From: Enterovibrio sp. JCM 19048
Lineage (GTDB): Bacteria; Pseudomonadota; Gammaproteobacteria; Enterobacterales; Vibrionaceae
NCBI GenBank assembly: GCA_001310415.1
Contig: BAXE01000011.1
Location: 62,001 to 126,000 of the forward strand
Reading direction: 5' to 3'
DNA length: 64,000 bases
The position numbers and the translations under genes are program-made. Below the pieces are notes generated by a model. It had not been told where the DNA came from. It made no database searches and was given only the letters and a program-made list of their open reading frames with translations. This document shows, piece after piece, positions 9,043 through 18,881 of this stretch. How positions within the stretch are numbered: the stretch's first letter is position 1; every line of letters starts with the position of its first letter.

Positions 9043-9587
9043 TGCCGCACCGGTGTGTGGGTTTCGAGCGGGTAACCGGCCTCACTCCAACCCGTCACCC
9101 CATTGCGATACCAGTAGACGTTTTTTGCGCCCAGTTCAACCGCCCGCTTGGCGGCGTTCCATGAATGCCAGCAACGGGGTTCACAGAAAATCACCACGGG
9201 ACGATCGTCCGGGAGATAGGTTTGCAGCAGGGTTATAAGGTTATCCGGCAGGATACCGTGACCGGTATTGGCCAACCACAGGGCGCCGGGCAGGGTGTCG
9301 CGGCGCGGCTCGATCCAAAGCGTTCCAGGGGCAAGATCGTCAGGCTTGTTCGGCGCCGGATACACATCGATCAGCACCGGATCTTCCGTGTCGATCATGG
9401 ATTTCAGTGTCGCGGGGCTATCGATAACCTGTGCACCTGAAACGGTGTCGGGAACGGAACCACGATAGTCGCTGGTGCGATAGTTTTCTGGCTCTGGTGT
9501 TGTCTCAGCATTGATTTTAAAGGCGCAAAAACAAAACAAAATCGCAGCTATGACACTGATTTCCTTGCTGTTTTTGTGGTTAAGCAT
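9039..9587 (-). CDS. Rhodanese-like exported protein with C-x3-C-W motif (PQQ-associated CXXCW family)
   Basis: Intact, 182 residues. The N-terminal hydrophobic stretch (SVIAAILFCFCAFKINA) is a signal peptide. A rhodanese-like fold follows (VLIDVYPAP..., PVVIFCEPRCWHSWNAAKRAVELG, shown here in part: CEPRCW then AAKRAVELGAKNVYWY). The CxxxCW signature and its spacing match the PQQ-dependent catabolism-associated family TIGR03865. It is first in the minus-strand set CxxxCW-metallohydrolase-SoxYZ, with ATGA-type overlap to the next gene. A redox or sulfur-transfer role in the periplasm is the family's presumed function; nothing here fixes it. Confidence 0.87.
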   Translation of the reverse strand: MLNHKNSKEISVIAAILFCFCAFKINAETTPEPENYRTSDYRGSVPDTVSGAQVIDSPATLKSMIDTEDPVLIDVYPAPNKPDDLAPGTLWIEPRRDTLPGALWLANTGHGILPDNLITLLQTYLPDDRPVVIFCEPRCWHSWNAAKRAVELGAKNVYWYRNGVTGWSEAGYPLETHTPVRQ

Positions 9588-9607
9588 ACTACTTTCTACT
9601 GATAATA

Positions 9608-9625
9608 CTCCTACCTTGGTAGGAG
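9608..9625. promoter_or_regulatory. Perfect palindrome CTCCTACC-TT-GGTAGGAG
   Basis: Two perfect 8-base arms around TT in the 148-base spacer between the divergent CxxxCW gene and the LysR gene. No T-run follows, so an operator is more likely than a terminator. The binding protein is unknown. Confidence 0.55.
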
Positions 9626-9637
9626 ACAGGCGGAGAG

Positions 9638-9654
9638 TAATCCATTATGGATTA
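9638..9654. promoter_or_regulatory. Perfect palindrome TAATCCAT-T-ATGGATTA, candidate LysR box
   Basis: Two 8-base arms around a single T, of the T-N11-A form bound by LysR regulators, about 80 bases before the LysR gene start and facing the divergent quinoprotein genes. A role for the adjacent regulator is inferred. Confidence 0.55.
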
Positions 9655-9674
9655 GTCTTAGGATAACAAGCAGA

Positions 9675-9693
9675 CCGCCCTTGGGCGGCTTTT
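9675..9693 (+). terminator. Hairpin with T-rich tail in the LysR leader
   Basis: CCGCCC-TT-GGGCGG followed by CTTTTATT on the plus strand, ending 43 bases before the LysR ATG. No plus-strand gene precedes it, so it may attenuate the regulator or end a short transcript from the divergent region. Confidence 0.55.
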
Positions 9694-9735
9694 ATTGTTG
9701 CAGCCATCAATAAACTTCTTTTCAGTGGGGCAAAG

Positions 9736-10674
9736 ATGAACCGTTGGAGTGGTGTTGAAGAATTTGTTGAAGTGGTCAACAGTGGTAGCTTTACCGCCGC
9801 CGCACGCAAACTGGGGGTGTCGACCTCCCATGTCAGTCGTCGTATAGACGCATTGGAAAATCGGCTCACCACCCGTTTGCTATACCGGACAACCCGTCAG
9901 ATAACCCTGACGGAAGTAGGCCGGATGTACTTTGAACACTGTAACAATCTGATAGAACAATTTGCAGACGTTGAAGCACTGGTTACCCAGATGCAGACCG
10001 AGCCTGTGGGGACGCTGAAAATCACGGCGCCTTCTGTGTTCGGTGAGAAATACATTGCGCCGCTGGCCAATGATTTCATGCAGGTGCATACCAAGCTCAG
10101 CGTGGAATTTCATTTCACTAATGATGTGGTCGACATTGTGCATGACGGCTACGATTTGGCGATCCGCACCGGGGAGTTGAAAGACAGCACCCTGATGGCG
10201 CGGAAACTGGCGCCCAGGCGCTTATACGTGTGTGCATCGCCGCGTTACCTTAAAGAGCATGGTTACCCCAAACACCTTGAGGATTTGCAGTCTCACAATT
10301 GTCTGGTGGGGCTGGTGGATACCTGGGCGTTTGAGGAAAACGGTACGCCAGTGCAATACAAGCCCAAAGGACGCTGGCACGGCAACAGCGGCAGCGCAGT
10401 GCTGGATGCGACCTTGCAGGGGCTGGGTTTGGCGCAGTTGCCTGATTATTACGTGAGCCGGAAGCTGCTTTCAGGGGATTTGGTAGAAGTGTTACCCGAC
10501 TACCGTTCGCCGGACTCCTCGGTGTGGGCGGTGTATCCGTTTAACCGAAACCTGTCCGCCAAAGTGCGTTTGTTCGTCGATTTCCTGACTGAGCGTTTTT
10601 CCCATCATTTGCCATGGGAGCATGAGGATGAGCCGCTGGAAGATGATGACCATCAGGAGGCCGCGGGCAGGTAG
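9736..10674 (+). CDS. LysR-family transcriptional regulator
   Basis: Intact, 312 residues. The winged helix-turn-helix spans about residues 1-60 (FVEVVNSGSFTAAARKLGVS, SHVSRRIDALE). It is followed by the linker helix and a periplasmic-binding-type effector domain, and ends in an acidic tail (EHEDEPLEDDDHQ). The domain pattern with RTTRQITLTEVGRMY resembles the CrgA-type subgroup. It is divergent from the quinoprotein genes with two palindromes between, so it is the local candidate regulator. The effector is unknown. Confidence 0.88.
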   Translation: MNRWSGVEEFVEVVNSGSFTAAARKLGVSTSHVSRRIDALENRLTTRLLYRTTRQITLTEVGRMYFEHCNNLIEQFADVEALVTQMQTEPVGTLKITAPSVFGEKYIAPLANDFMQVHTKLSVEFHFTNDVVDIVHDGYDLAIRTGELKDSTLMARKLAPRRLYVCASPRYLKEHGYPKHLEDLQSHNCLVGLVDTWAFEENGTPVQYKPKGRWHGNSGSAVLDATLQGLGLAQLPDYYVSRKLLSGDLVEVLPDYRSPDSSVWAVYPFNRNLSAKVRLFVDFLTERFSHHLPWEHEDEPLEDDDHQEAAGR

Positions 10675-10698
10675 GCCGTTTGCCCGGCATACGGACAG

Positions 10699-10731
10699 AA
10701 AAAAAGCCAGCAGATTTGCTGGCTCTTTTTT
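10699..10731. terminator. Bidirectional terminator between the LysR gene and fklB
   Basis: GCCAGCA and TGCTGGC arms with A-run before and T-run after, between convergent genes. Confidence 0.85.
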
Positions 10732-10740
10732 GGGCAGAAC

Positions 10741-11360
10741 TTACAGGATATCCAGCAGTTCTACTTCGAATACCAGTGCTGCGAAAGGAGGGATCGCTGC
10801 ACCCGCACCGCGCTCGCCGTATGCCAGATCTTGTGGGATGTACAGTTTCCACTTAGAGCCAACAGGCATCATTTGCAGTGCTTCAACCCAACCTTTGATC
10901 ACGCCGGTTACCGGGAATTCAGCTGGCTGGCCGCGCTCAACAGAGCTGTCGAATTTAGTGCCGTCAGTCAGGGTGCCGTGGTAGTGAACACGTACTTGTT
11001 TGTCAGCAGTTGGGATTTCGCCGTTGCCTTCAACCAGGATTTCGTACTGCAGGCTGAGTCAGTCACAGTCACTTCAGCGCGTTTTGCGTTTTCAGCCAGG
11101 AAAGCTTCGCCTTCTGCTGCCGCTTCTTTCGCTGCTGCCATGCGAACTTCTTCTGCTTTCATGTGCAGTTCGCGCAGTGCGTTGTTGATTTCGTCGATTT
11201 CAATTTCAGGCATGTTACCCGCCAGTGCGGTTGCGATACCCTTCGCGATTGCATCTACATTCAGACCTTCCAGACCAGAACCTGCCAGTTGCTGACCCAT
11301 TTGCAGACCGATGCCGTAGCTAGCTTTCTGCTCTACGGTTTCCAGTTTTACATCAGACAT
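10741..11360 (-). CDS. fklB: FKBP-type peptidyl-prolyl cis-trans isomerase FklB, one frame break near 11053
   Basis: 206 residues after restoring one base in TCAGGCCTG; this is the usual FklB (FKBP22) length. The N-terminal dimerisation helices begin [21 protein letters not shown] and continue as an Ala/Glu-rich helix to about residue 95; the FKBP catalytic domain follows ([32 protein letters not shown]). No signal peptide, so cytoplasmic. It is divergent from oapA, an arrangement also seen for fklB and ytfB in enterics. Confidence 0.94.
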
Positions 11361-11618
11361 GTCGTCTCTCTTTCGTTGCGGGTTTGTAAGGCGGCAAGGA
11401 TAACAGTTACCGGCAGGGTGGGACAAATCGGTTTACAGTCTGACGGTTGAATATGTGTCCGAAATACTGGAAAGTACAAATGTCAGGCGATTGGAATAAG
11501 TCTGACATTTTGCTGATATTGCAGGTCTAGTATTCAAGGTTATTAAAATCATTGAGATACTGGAGATATCCAAACCGTCCGGAGGCGCAGTTCACCGGCT
11601 GTTTTGGGCATATACCCC
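11361..11618. promoter_or_regulatory. Divergent promoter region of fklB and oapA
   Basis: About 260 bases without a gene. It holds an inverted repeat TGTCAG...CTGACA (11481-11486 and 11502-11507) and AT-rich sequence consistent with promoters in both directions. No regulator site is recognised. Confidence 0.4.
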
Positions 11619-12236
11619 ATGAGGAAATTGGGAGAGGTCATGACCTTGAAAGGAAAGCGCGAGAAAGTATCTGCCACGCCGCCTGTGGGCGAGGTTATCA
11701 AGCGCGTTTGGGGCAAAATCAACGCATCACTCGAACCTTTGGCCGCGCGCGTCAAACCGTACTGGCTATCATTGCCCAAGCTTCACCGCACCGGTGTTAC
11801 TGTTCTGGCTGTGTTGCTGGTGATCCTGCTGTTGTGGCCGGCCAGCGACAAAGCGCCCGTGAGCGTCAGCAATGAGCGTGTGACCGTGCCGCTGAACGTG
11901 ACAGCAGAAGTACAGGAAGACTCGGCGTTTGAGGACAACAGCAATAAGATTGTCCAGAACCAGACGGTGGACACCGAGTGGGTCAACTATGAAGTGAAAC
12001 GCGGCGATACCCTGTCCAATATTTTCCGCGACCAGAATCTTCCGCTGCCGGATCTGTACGCTATCTCAGCCATTGAAGGCAAAGACAAACCACTGAGCCG
12101 CATTCAGCCGGGACAACTGTTACGCTTTAAGCGCAGTCCTGCCGGTGAATTGGATATGCTGCAAATCGAGACCACCGGCAGTGCGTCGGTGATCTTCTTC
12201 CGCTTGTCTGACGGCAGTTTTGCCCGCCGCGAATAA
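11619..12236 (+). CDS. OapA/YtfB-like cell-envelope protein with LysM-like domain
   Basis: About 205 residues from ATG 11619; ATG 11640 directly behind GGGAGAGG is an equally good start, and a TTG at 11604 is possible. A basic cytoplasmic segment is followed by one membrane helix (TGVTVLAVLLVILLLWP) and a periplasmic LysM-like opacity-associated domain (YEVKRGDTLSNIFRDQNLPL ... RIQPGQLLRFK). Relatives (Haemophilus OapA, E. coli YtfB) affect adhesion and cell division, probably by binding glycan. Intact and divergent from fklB. Confidence 0.85.
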   Translation: MRKLGEVMTLKGKREKVSATPPVGEVIKRVWGKINASLEPLAARVKPYWLSLPKLHRTGVTVLAVLLVILLLWPASDKAPVSVSNERVTVPLNVTAEVQEDSAFEDNSNKIVQNQTVDTEWVNYEVKRGDTLSNIFRDQNLPLPDLYAISAIEGKDKPLSRIQPGQLLRFKRSPAGELDMLQIETTGSASVIFFRLSDGSFARRE

Positions 12237-12270
12237 TCGCCTTCCGTTTCTGAAAAGAGCAAACCGCTGC

Positions 12271-12723
12271 TTAGGCAGCCGTTTTCCGCATATCGATATG
12301 CGGGATCCCATCTTCCAGATACTGCTCTGAAACCTCTTCAAAGCCATGGCGGCGATAAAATTCGCGCAGATGATATTGCGCCCCGATGGTGATCGGTGCC
12401 TGCGGCCAGATGTTATACGCCTGGATAATGGCCTGGCGCACCAGCGCATTTCCGCAGCCATTGCCACGCTCAGTGCTGGCAGTGACCACACGGCCGATGC
12501 TGATCTCAGGGTAAGTGAGACCGGCAGGCAAAATGCGGGCGTAGGCAGTCATCTTGTCATCGCGGTAACCCAGCAAATGGCGGGTTTCCGGATGGGTATC
12601 GTGACCGTCCAGTTCGGGGTAAGGGCAGTTTTGCTCCACAACGAAAACGTTGGTGCGCAACCGCAACAGGTCATAGAGCTGCCTTGTGGACAGCTGACCG
12701 AAAGTCAGGGTTATCCATTGCAT
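12271..12723 (-). CDS. ElaA-like GNAT-family N-acetyltransferase
   Basis: Intact, 150 residues. The GNAT acetyl-CoA loop region is visible as ISIGRVVTASTERGNGCGNAL (shortened here), with the C-terminal strand HIDMRKTAA. The N-terminal LRTNVFVVEQNCPYPELDG motif is typical of ElaA. The substrate is unknown. It is convergent with oapA with no clear terminator between. Confidence 0.85.
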   Translation of the reverse strand: MQWITLTFGQLSTRQLYDLLRLRTNVFVVEQNCPYPELDGHDTHPETRHLLGYRDDKMTAYARILPAGLTYPEISIGRVVTASTERGNGCGNALVRQAIIQAYNIWPQAPITIGAQYHLREFYRRHGFEEVSEQYLEDGIPHIDMRKTAA

Positions 12724-12796
12724 GATGTTGTTCCTGAATTTTCTTGGGCTATCTCTGTTAATAGCGCAATAGATCCAAACCAGTCCGATAAGATAT

Positions 12797-12826
12797 AAAA
12801 AACCGCGACCCAGGCCGCGGTTTTTT
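12797..12826. terminator. Terminator downstream of cpdB
   Basis: Near-perfect stem AAAAAACCGCG...CGCGGTTTTTT with a GC-rich core, between the cpdB stop and the elaA-like start; on the minus strand it ends cpdB transcription. Confidence 0.85.
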
Positions 12827-12887
12827 GTATCAAATTTGGTTATTTCCAGTAATTCAACAACCCATTAACTTATTGTTAATCATTTTG

Positions 12888-14830
12888 TTAAATCAATTTG
12901 GTAAAGCGCGAAGCGACATCATCAGTGCCACTGCGCGCCATTGGATACTGGCCTTTGGCTTTGATAAATGCTGCCGCTTTCTCGCTTGGTGACGTCTCAA
13001 ATACCACCTTCAGATCCTCATCGGTCTTAATCGGGGCAAATGACCAGTTGTTATCGGCGGTTGGGGTTACCACGCCTTTTTCCTTGGTCACTGCACTGAT
13101 GTAGTTGGCAACCACAGTGCGGTTTTCATCCGGGGATGCAAACGCGATGAAGTCGTTACCGGTGCCCGGGAATTTACCCAGATACGCGCGGTAGTTGTTG
13201 GTGGCAACCAGGAACGGCTGTGCCATATCAACCGGCTTGCCGTTGAAGGTCAGGTTTTTAATACGCTCTGCACCGTCGTTGACCAGGTTACAGTCGCCGT
13301 CGTAACGGGCTGGCTGGGTCACATCTACCTGGTAATTCACACCGTCAATCACGTCGAAGTTGTAGGTGCGGAAACCGTCCCAGTTGATGAGGGACTGCGG
13401 TGCGTCAGAATTCGTATCGATTTGGTTGAACTGACCTGCGCTACATTCCAGCCACTCTTTCACTTCCTTACCGGTCACTTTCAGTGTTACCAGGGTGTTC
13501 GGATACAGGTACAAATCGGCAGCGTTGCGGAAAGTCAGCTCGCCGGATTCCACTTCGGTGAAGTTTGCCGGGTCGTTTTTACGGCCACCGGCCTTGAACG
13601 GTGCAGCGGCAGACAGGACAGGAATGCCTTCCAGATCCGGATCGCCCTGGATGAAGCGCTCAACATAGTCTTTCTGCGCCAGGTTGACGATTTGTACCGT
13701 CGGGTCGTCCTGAACCAGCGACAGGAAGCTGTACATGACATCATTGGCTTTACCGATTGGCTGGTTCACGAACTCGCGGGTGGCGTGGTGGTCGTCTTCC
13801 AGTGCTTTACGCATTTCTGCGTCCGGCTCGGCCAGCGATTTGCCGTCAAAGATTGGGCGTGCTTCGCTTTGTACCGGAGTCACGACCCACTCGTCACCTT
13901 GTTTGTCGAGTTGCAGATCCATCACACCCACATGGCTACCCCAGCGGCCCGGCATCACAGCCGCAACGCCTTTGATGGTGCCTTTCTCGTTGTCGACGCC
14001 TTGGATGTTGTCAAAGCCCTTACCTGGGAAGACGGCGTGAGAGTGGCCGAAAGCAATCGCATCAATGCCTTCTACATCCGCAAGGTAGTAGACCGAGTTT
14101 TCAGCCATGGCCTTGTACTCGTCCTGCGACAGGCCGGAGTGTGGAACCGCAACAATCACGTCAGCGCCTTTGGCTTTCATTTCCGGTACCAGCTTTTCAG
14201 CCGCTGCTTGATGTCTTCGGCGATCACTTTGCCGTCGAGGTTCTTCTTGTCCCACACCAAGATTTGAGGCGGTACGAAACCGATATAACCGACTTTCACC
14301 AGATGCGCTTTACCGTCGGTGTCCGTGAACGTGTGCTCTTTGATGATGTATGGCTGGAAGTAATGCTCGCCAGTGTTGGCATCCAGCACATTGGCAGAGA
14401 TATACGGGAATTTTGCCCCTTCCAGGGTGATATCCAGAAAATCCAGGCCATAGTTGAATTCGTGGTTACCGATGTTACCCACGTCGTAATCGAGCAGGTT
14501 CATGGCTTTGTAAACAGGGTGAACTTCCCCTTCCTCAATCCCACGGTCAGCCATGTAGTCACCCATTGGGCTGCCCTGGATCAGGTCGCCGTTGTCGACC
14601 AGCACGCTGTTTTCCACTTCATCCTGTGCGGCTTTTACCAGGGTCGCTGTGCGCACCAGGCCGATTTTCTCGCTCGGCTTGTCTTTGTAGTAATCGTAAT
14701 CCATCACATTGGTGTGAATGTCAGTGGTTTCGATAATACGCAGCTTGATGGTGTCGGCCATCGCAGGGCCTGCCATGGTCAGCATACCTGCAAGCACAGC
14801 AAGTGATAGTGGACGGGCTGAAAGTGTCAT
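12888..14830 (-). CDS. cpdB: 2',3'-cyclic-nucleotide 2'-phosphodiesterase/3'-nucleotidase, one frame break near 14203
   Basis: About 647 residues after restoring one G in CAGGCGGCT. A signal peptide covers residues 1-25 ([12 protein letters not shown]). A metallophosphatase domain carries the metal motifs [18 protein letters not shown] and GHSHAVFPG, and a 5'-nucleotidase C-terminal domain binds the nucleoside ([16 protein letters not shown]). A periplasmic enzyme that salvages 2',3'-cyclic nucleotides and 3'-nucleotides. Position upstream of ytfJ-ytfK mirrors the enteric order. It has its own promoter region and terminator. Confidence 0.94.
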
Positions 14831-15090
14831 GAGTCTCTCCGGAAAGGGCGTAATGTCTGCCTATTTTGCATATTCATAGCTGCAAAAGATGACATTTCAT
14901 CGATAAGTGTGATCTTTAGCTGATTGTTGCGGTTCGCAACGGATGCCCCGTCACGAAAGGTGTTCACAAGATAAACAGACCACGCAGAACACTCTCATAT
15001 CCATAAAGTTATAAAAAATGAAATTTTAGAATTTCAAGTAATAACATCGACTCTCTATAGTGACCCTCAATGGATTGAAAGGCTCTCACT
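14831..15090. promoter_or_regulatory. Divergent promoter region of cpdB and the cysG operon
   Basis: About 260 bases. The cysG-proximal half is very AT-rich, with a perfect inverted repeat GAAATT-TTAG-AATTTC (15020-15035), placed where a CysB-type activator could bind. No CysB consensus can be assigned with confidence. Confidence 0.45.
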
Positions 15091-16511
15091 ATGGATTACT
15101 TGCCAATTTTCGCAAAGCTGGAAGGACGTGCCTGTCTGGTTGTCGGCGGCGGCGAAGTTGCATGGCGCAAAGCGCGCATGCTGATCAAAGCCGGTGCGTC
15201 TGTCACGCTGGTCTCTCCTGAAGCCGACAAAGACGTGCAGGAAGCTGCGGATAACCGTGAGCTGGTGTGGCTGAAAGAAAGCTTCAGCCTGAACACCTCG
15301 ATAGTGTGTTTTTGGCGATTGCGGCGACGGACAACCCACTGGTCAATGAGCTGGTTTCGAAAGCCGCGGATGCGCGTCGTGTGCTGACAAACGTGGTGGA
15401 TGACACCCCGAAGTGCAGCTTTATTGTTCCCTCAATCGTTGACCGCAGCCCGATTGTGATTGCCATTTCTTCGGCCGGAAAAGCGCCGGTGCTGGCGCGT
15501 CTGCTGCGTGAAAAACTCGAATCCCTTATTCCTTCCCATGTTGGCCGAATGGCGACATTGGCAGGGGAATTCCGCGACACCCTGAAAGAAAAAGTCACCA
15601 CCCTGACCGGACGCCGCAAATTTTGGGAAATGGCGTTTGACGGCCGTTTCGCCTCGCTGGTCGCGGCAGGCGATGAAAAAGGCGCAAAGGATGAGCTGGA
15701 AAAGCTGACTTCCGGTGTATCGCTGCAAGGCGAAGTGGCACTGATTGGAGCAGGCCCCGGTGACCCGGGTCTTTTGACCCTGCGCGCGTTGCAGTTGATG
15801 CAGCAGGCCGACGTGGTGCTTTACGACTATCTGGTCTCTGACGAGATCATGGAGCTGTGCCGCCGTGATGCCGAGCTGATTTGCGTCGGCAAACGCGCCA
15901 GCTTTCACAGCGTCTCGCAGGAAGAAACCAACGCCATGCTGGTAGAGCACGCTATGAAGGGTAAACGTGTGGTGCGTCTCAAAGGCGGTGACCCCTTCAT
16001 GTTTGGTCGTGGCGGCGAAGAGCTGCAGGTGTTGCACGAAGCAGGCGTACCGTTTCAGGTCGTGCCGGGTATTACGGCGGCCGCCGGTGCAACGGCGTAT
16101 GCCGGTATTCCACTGACCCACCGCGACTACGCGCAAACGGCGATGTTCATTACCGGACACCTTAAGAAAGAAGACGACAGTTTTCGCTGGGCGACGCTGG
16201 CACGTGGCCGCCAGACGCTGGTGATTTACATGGGACTGATGAAAAGCGGTCATATCCAGCAGCAATTAATCCAGCACGGACGTGACCCTGAGACGCCGGT
16301 CGCCATCATAGAAAACGGCACACGTGCTGATCAGAAAATCTACAAAGGCAAACTCAATGAGCTGGAATCACTGGCCGAGGGTGTGGGTTCTCCTGCACTG
16401 ATCGTGGTCGGTGAAGTGGTGCAACTCGCAGACCAGCTGAGCTGGTTTGGAAAGCAATCATTCGAAACGGCAGGTGAAGCTCACACACCTTCCGTGGTTA
16501 ATTTAGGCTAA
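15091..16511 (+). CDS. cysG: Siroheme synthase (multifunctional), one frame break near 15285
   Basis: About 473 residues after restoring one C in TTCCAGCC. The N-terminal half ([23 protein letters not shown]-binding) is the precorrin-2 dehydrogenase and sirohydrochlorin ferrochelatase. The C-terminal half is uroporphyrinogen III methyltransferase ([46 protein letters not shown]). It supplies the siroheme of CysI. First gene of the run cysG-cysD-cysN-SLC13-cysC on the plus strand; cysD starts 13 nt after. Confidence 0.96.
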
Positions 16512-16524
16512 GGAAAGTAAAAGA

Positions 16525-17432
16525 ATGGAAGCCAAAACCCTGACCCACCTCAAACAGCTTGAGGCAGAAGTATCCACATCATTCGTGAAGTGGCGGCGGA
16601 ATTCGATAACCCGGTGATGATGTATTCCATCGGGAAAGACAGCTCCGTGATGCTGCATCTGGCACGAAAAGCCTTTTATCCGGGCAAAATTCCGTTCCCG
16701 CTTCTGCATGTCGACACCGACTGGAAGTTCAAGGAAATGATCAAGTTCCGCGACGAAACGGCCAAGAAATACGGCTTTGAGCTGCTGGTTCACAAAAACC
16801 CGGAAGGGCTGGCTGCGGGCATCAACCCGTTTGACCACGGTTCGTCCAAACACACCGATATCATGAAAACCCAGGGTCTGAAGCAGGCGCTAAACAAATA
16901 CGGTTTTGATGCCGCGTTTGGCGGTGCCCGCCGTGACGAAGAAAAAAGCCGCGCCAAAGAGCGTGTCTACAGCTTCCGTGACAAGAACCATGTGTGGGAT
17001 CCAAAGAACCAGCGCCCTGAGCTTTGGCACACCTACAACGGTCAGGTGAACAAGGGCGAAAGCATCCGTGTTTTCCCGCTGTCGAATTGGACGGAGCTGG
17101 ATATCTGGCAATACATCTACCTCGAAGGCATCGATATCGTACCGCTGTACCTGTCAGACGTGCGCCCGGTAGTGGAACGTGACGGCATGCTGATCATGGT
17201 CGACGACGACCGCATGAAACTGCGTGAAGGCGAGAAAATCGAGCACAAGAGCGTGCGTTTCCGCACTTTGGGCTGCTACCCACTGACCGGCGCGGTGGAA
17301 TCGGAAGCCAACACCCTGACCGGCATCATCGAAGAGATGCTGGTGGCAACCTCGAGTGAGCGTCAGGGAAGGGCGATCGACCACGATCAGTCCGGCTCCA
17401 TGGAATTGAAGAAACGTCAGGGCTATTTCTAA
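16525..17432 (+). CDS. cysD: Sulfate adenylyltransferase small subunit, one frame break near 16569
   Basis: 302 residues after restoring one A in GAAAGT, the normal CysD length. ATP-pyrophosphatase fold with the [13 protein letters not shown] loop and the conserved [14 protein letters not shown] and [11 protein letters not shown] segments. With CysN it makes adenosine 5'-phosphosulfate from sulfate and ATP. Start ATG 16525 gives [16 protein letters not shown], the usual N terminus. Six nucleotides separate it from cysN. Confidence 0.96.
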
Positions 17433-17439
17433 GGGATTA

Positions 17440-18876
17440 ATGATGAACAGTGTGATTGAACAACAAGTTGCTGAGCTTGGCATTGAAGCGTATCTGGAGC
17501 AGCACCAGAACAAATCCCTGCTGCGTTTCCTGACCTGTGGCTCGGTAGATGACGGGAAAAGTACCCTGATCGGCCGTCTGCTGCATGATTCAAAACAGAT
17601 TTATGAAGATCAACTGGCGGCAATCCACGCGGACAGCCAGAAAGTGGGCACCACCGGCGAAAAACCGGATTTGGCTCTGCTGGTTGATGGTCTGCAGGCC
17701 GAGCGTGAGCAGGGCATCACCATTGATGTCGCCTACCGCTATTTCTCGACCAAAAAGCGTAAGTTCATCATTGCGGACACGCCAGGACACGAGCAGTACA
17801 CCCGCAACATGGCCACCGGTGCGTCGACCTGTGATCTGGCGGTGATCCTGATTGATGCGCGTAAAGGCGTATTGGATCAGACCCGTCGCCACTCGTTTAT
17901 CGCCAGTTCTTTGGGGATCCGCCACTTTGTGGTCGCGGTGAACAAGATGGATTTGGTCGGTTTTGAGCAATCGCGCTTTGAAGCGATCCGTGATGAGTAC
18001 CTGGCGTTTGCTGAAAAGCTCAATGCCGACATCGACATCAAGCTGGTGCCACTCTCTGCGCTGGAAGGCGACAACGTGGTGGATCGCAGCGCGCATACCC
18101 CTTGGTATGAGGGTGAAACCTTGTTGACACTGCTGGAAGATGTGAATGTCACCGCGGAGAAAGACAAGCGTGCTTTCCGCTTCCCGGTGCAGTATGTGAA
18201 CCGTCCAAACCTCGACTTCCGCGGTTTCTCCGGCACCATTGCAGGCGGTGAAGTGCGTCCGGGTGATGCTATCAAGGTGTTGCCATCAGGCAAGACCTCC
18301 AAGGTGGCACGCATTGTGACCTTTGACGGCGATCTGGACTATGCCCATGCGGGGCAAGCTGTGACGATCACCTTAACCGATGAAATCGATATCAGCCGTG
18401 GCGATTTGATTGTCCCGGCGCAAGACACACAAAAGGCGACCAGCAAACTGGCAGCGCGCATTGTGTGGATGGCAGAGCAGCCGCTGGAAGTAGGGCGCCA
18501 GTACGACATTAAAGTGGCGGGCAAGAAAACCGTCGGCTCGGTCAGCAAGATCCGCCATCAGGTGGATATCAACTCACTGGCTGCGTTTGAGACAGATAAC
18601 CTGCCCCTGAACGGTATTGCCGAGTGTGAAGTGGAACTGATTGAATCGGTGCCGCTGGATGTGTACACCGACTGCCCGGATACCGGTGGTTTTATCCTGA
18701 TTGACCGCTTGACCAATGTCACTGTTGGGGCAGGGATGATCAGCGAGTTGTTGGAAGAAACCACGGTGCAATCTGCCGGCACTGATATCTCTGCGTTTGA
18801 GCTTGAACTCAACGCGCTGGTTCGCAAGCATTTCCCACACTGGAATGCACGCGACATCAGTAAGTTGCTGGGGTAA
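17440..18876 (+). CDS. cysN: Sulfate adenylyltransferase large (GTPase) subunit
   Basis: Intact, 478 residues. EF-Tu-like GTPase: P-loop [15 protein letters not shown], switch [21 protein letters not shown] specificity motif, followed by beta-barrel domains. GTP hydrolysis drives APS synthesis by CysD. Two tandem ATGs (17440, 17443); either is possible. No APS-kinase domain is fused, consistent with a separate cysC downstream. Confidence 0.97.
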   Translation: MMNSVIEQQVAELGIEAYLEQHQNKSLLRFLTCGSVDDGKSTLIGRLLHDSKQIYEDQLAAIHADSQKVGTTGEKPDLALLVDGLQAEREQGITIDVAYRYFSTKKRKFIIADTPGHEQYTRNMATGASTCDLAVILIDARKGVLDQTRRHSFIASSLGIRHFVVAVNKMDLVGFEQSRFEAIRDEYLAFAEKLNADIDIKLVPLSALEGDNVVDRSAHTPWYEGETLLTLLEDVNVTAEKDKRAFRFPVQYVNRPNLDFRGFSGTIAGGEVRPGDAIKVLPSGKTSKVARIVTFDGDLDYAHAGQAVTITLTDEIDISRGDLIVPAQDTQKATSKLAARIVWMAEQPLEVGRQYDIKVAGKKTVGSVSKIRHQVDINSLAAFETDNLPLNGIAECEVELIESVPLDVYTDCPDTGGFILIDRLTNVTVGAGMISELLEETTVQSAGTDISAFELELNALVRKHFPHWNARDISKLLG

Positions 18877-18881
18877 CACCC

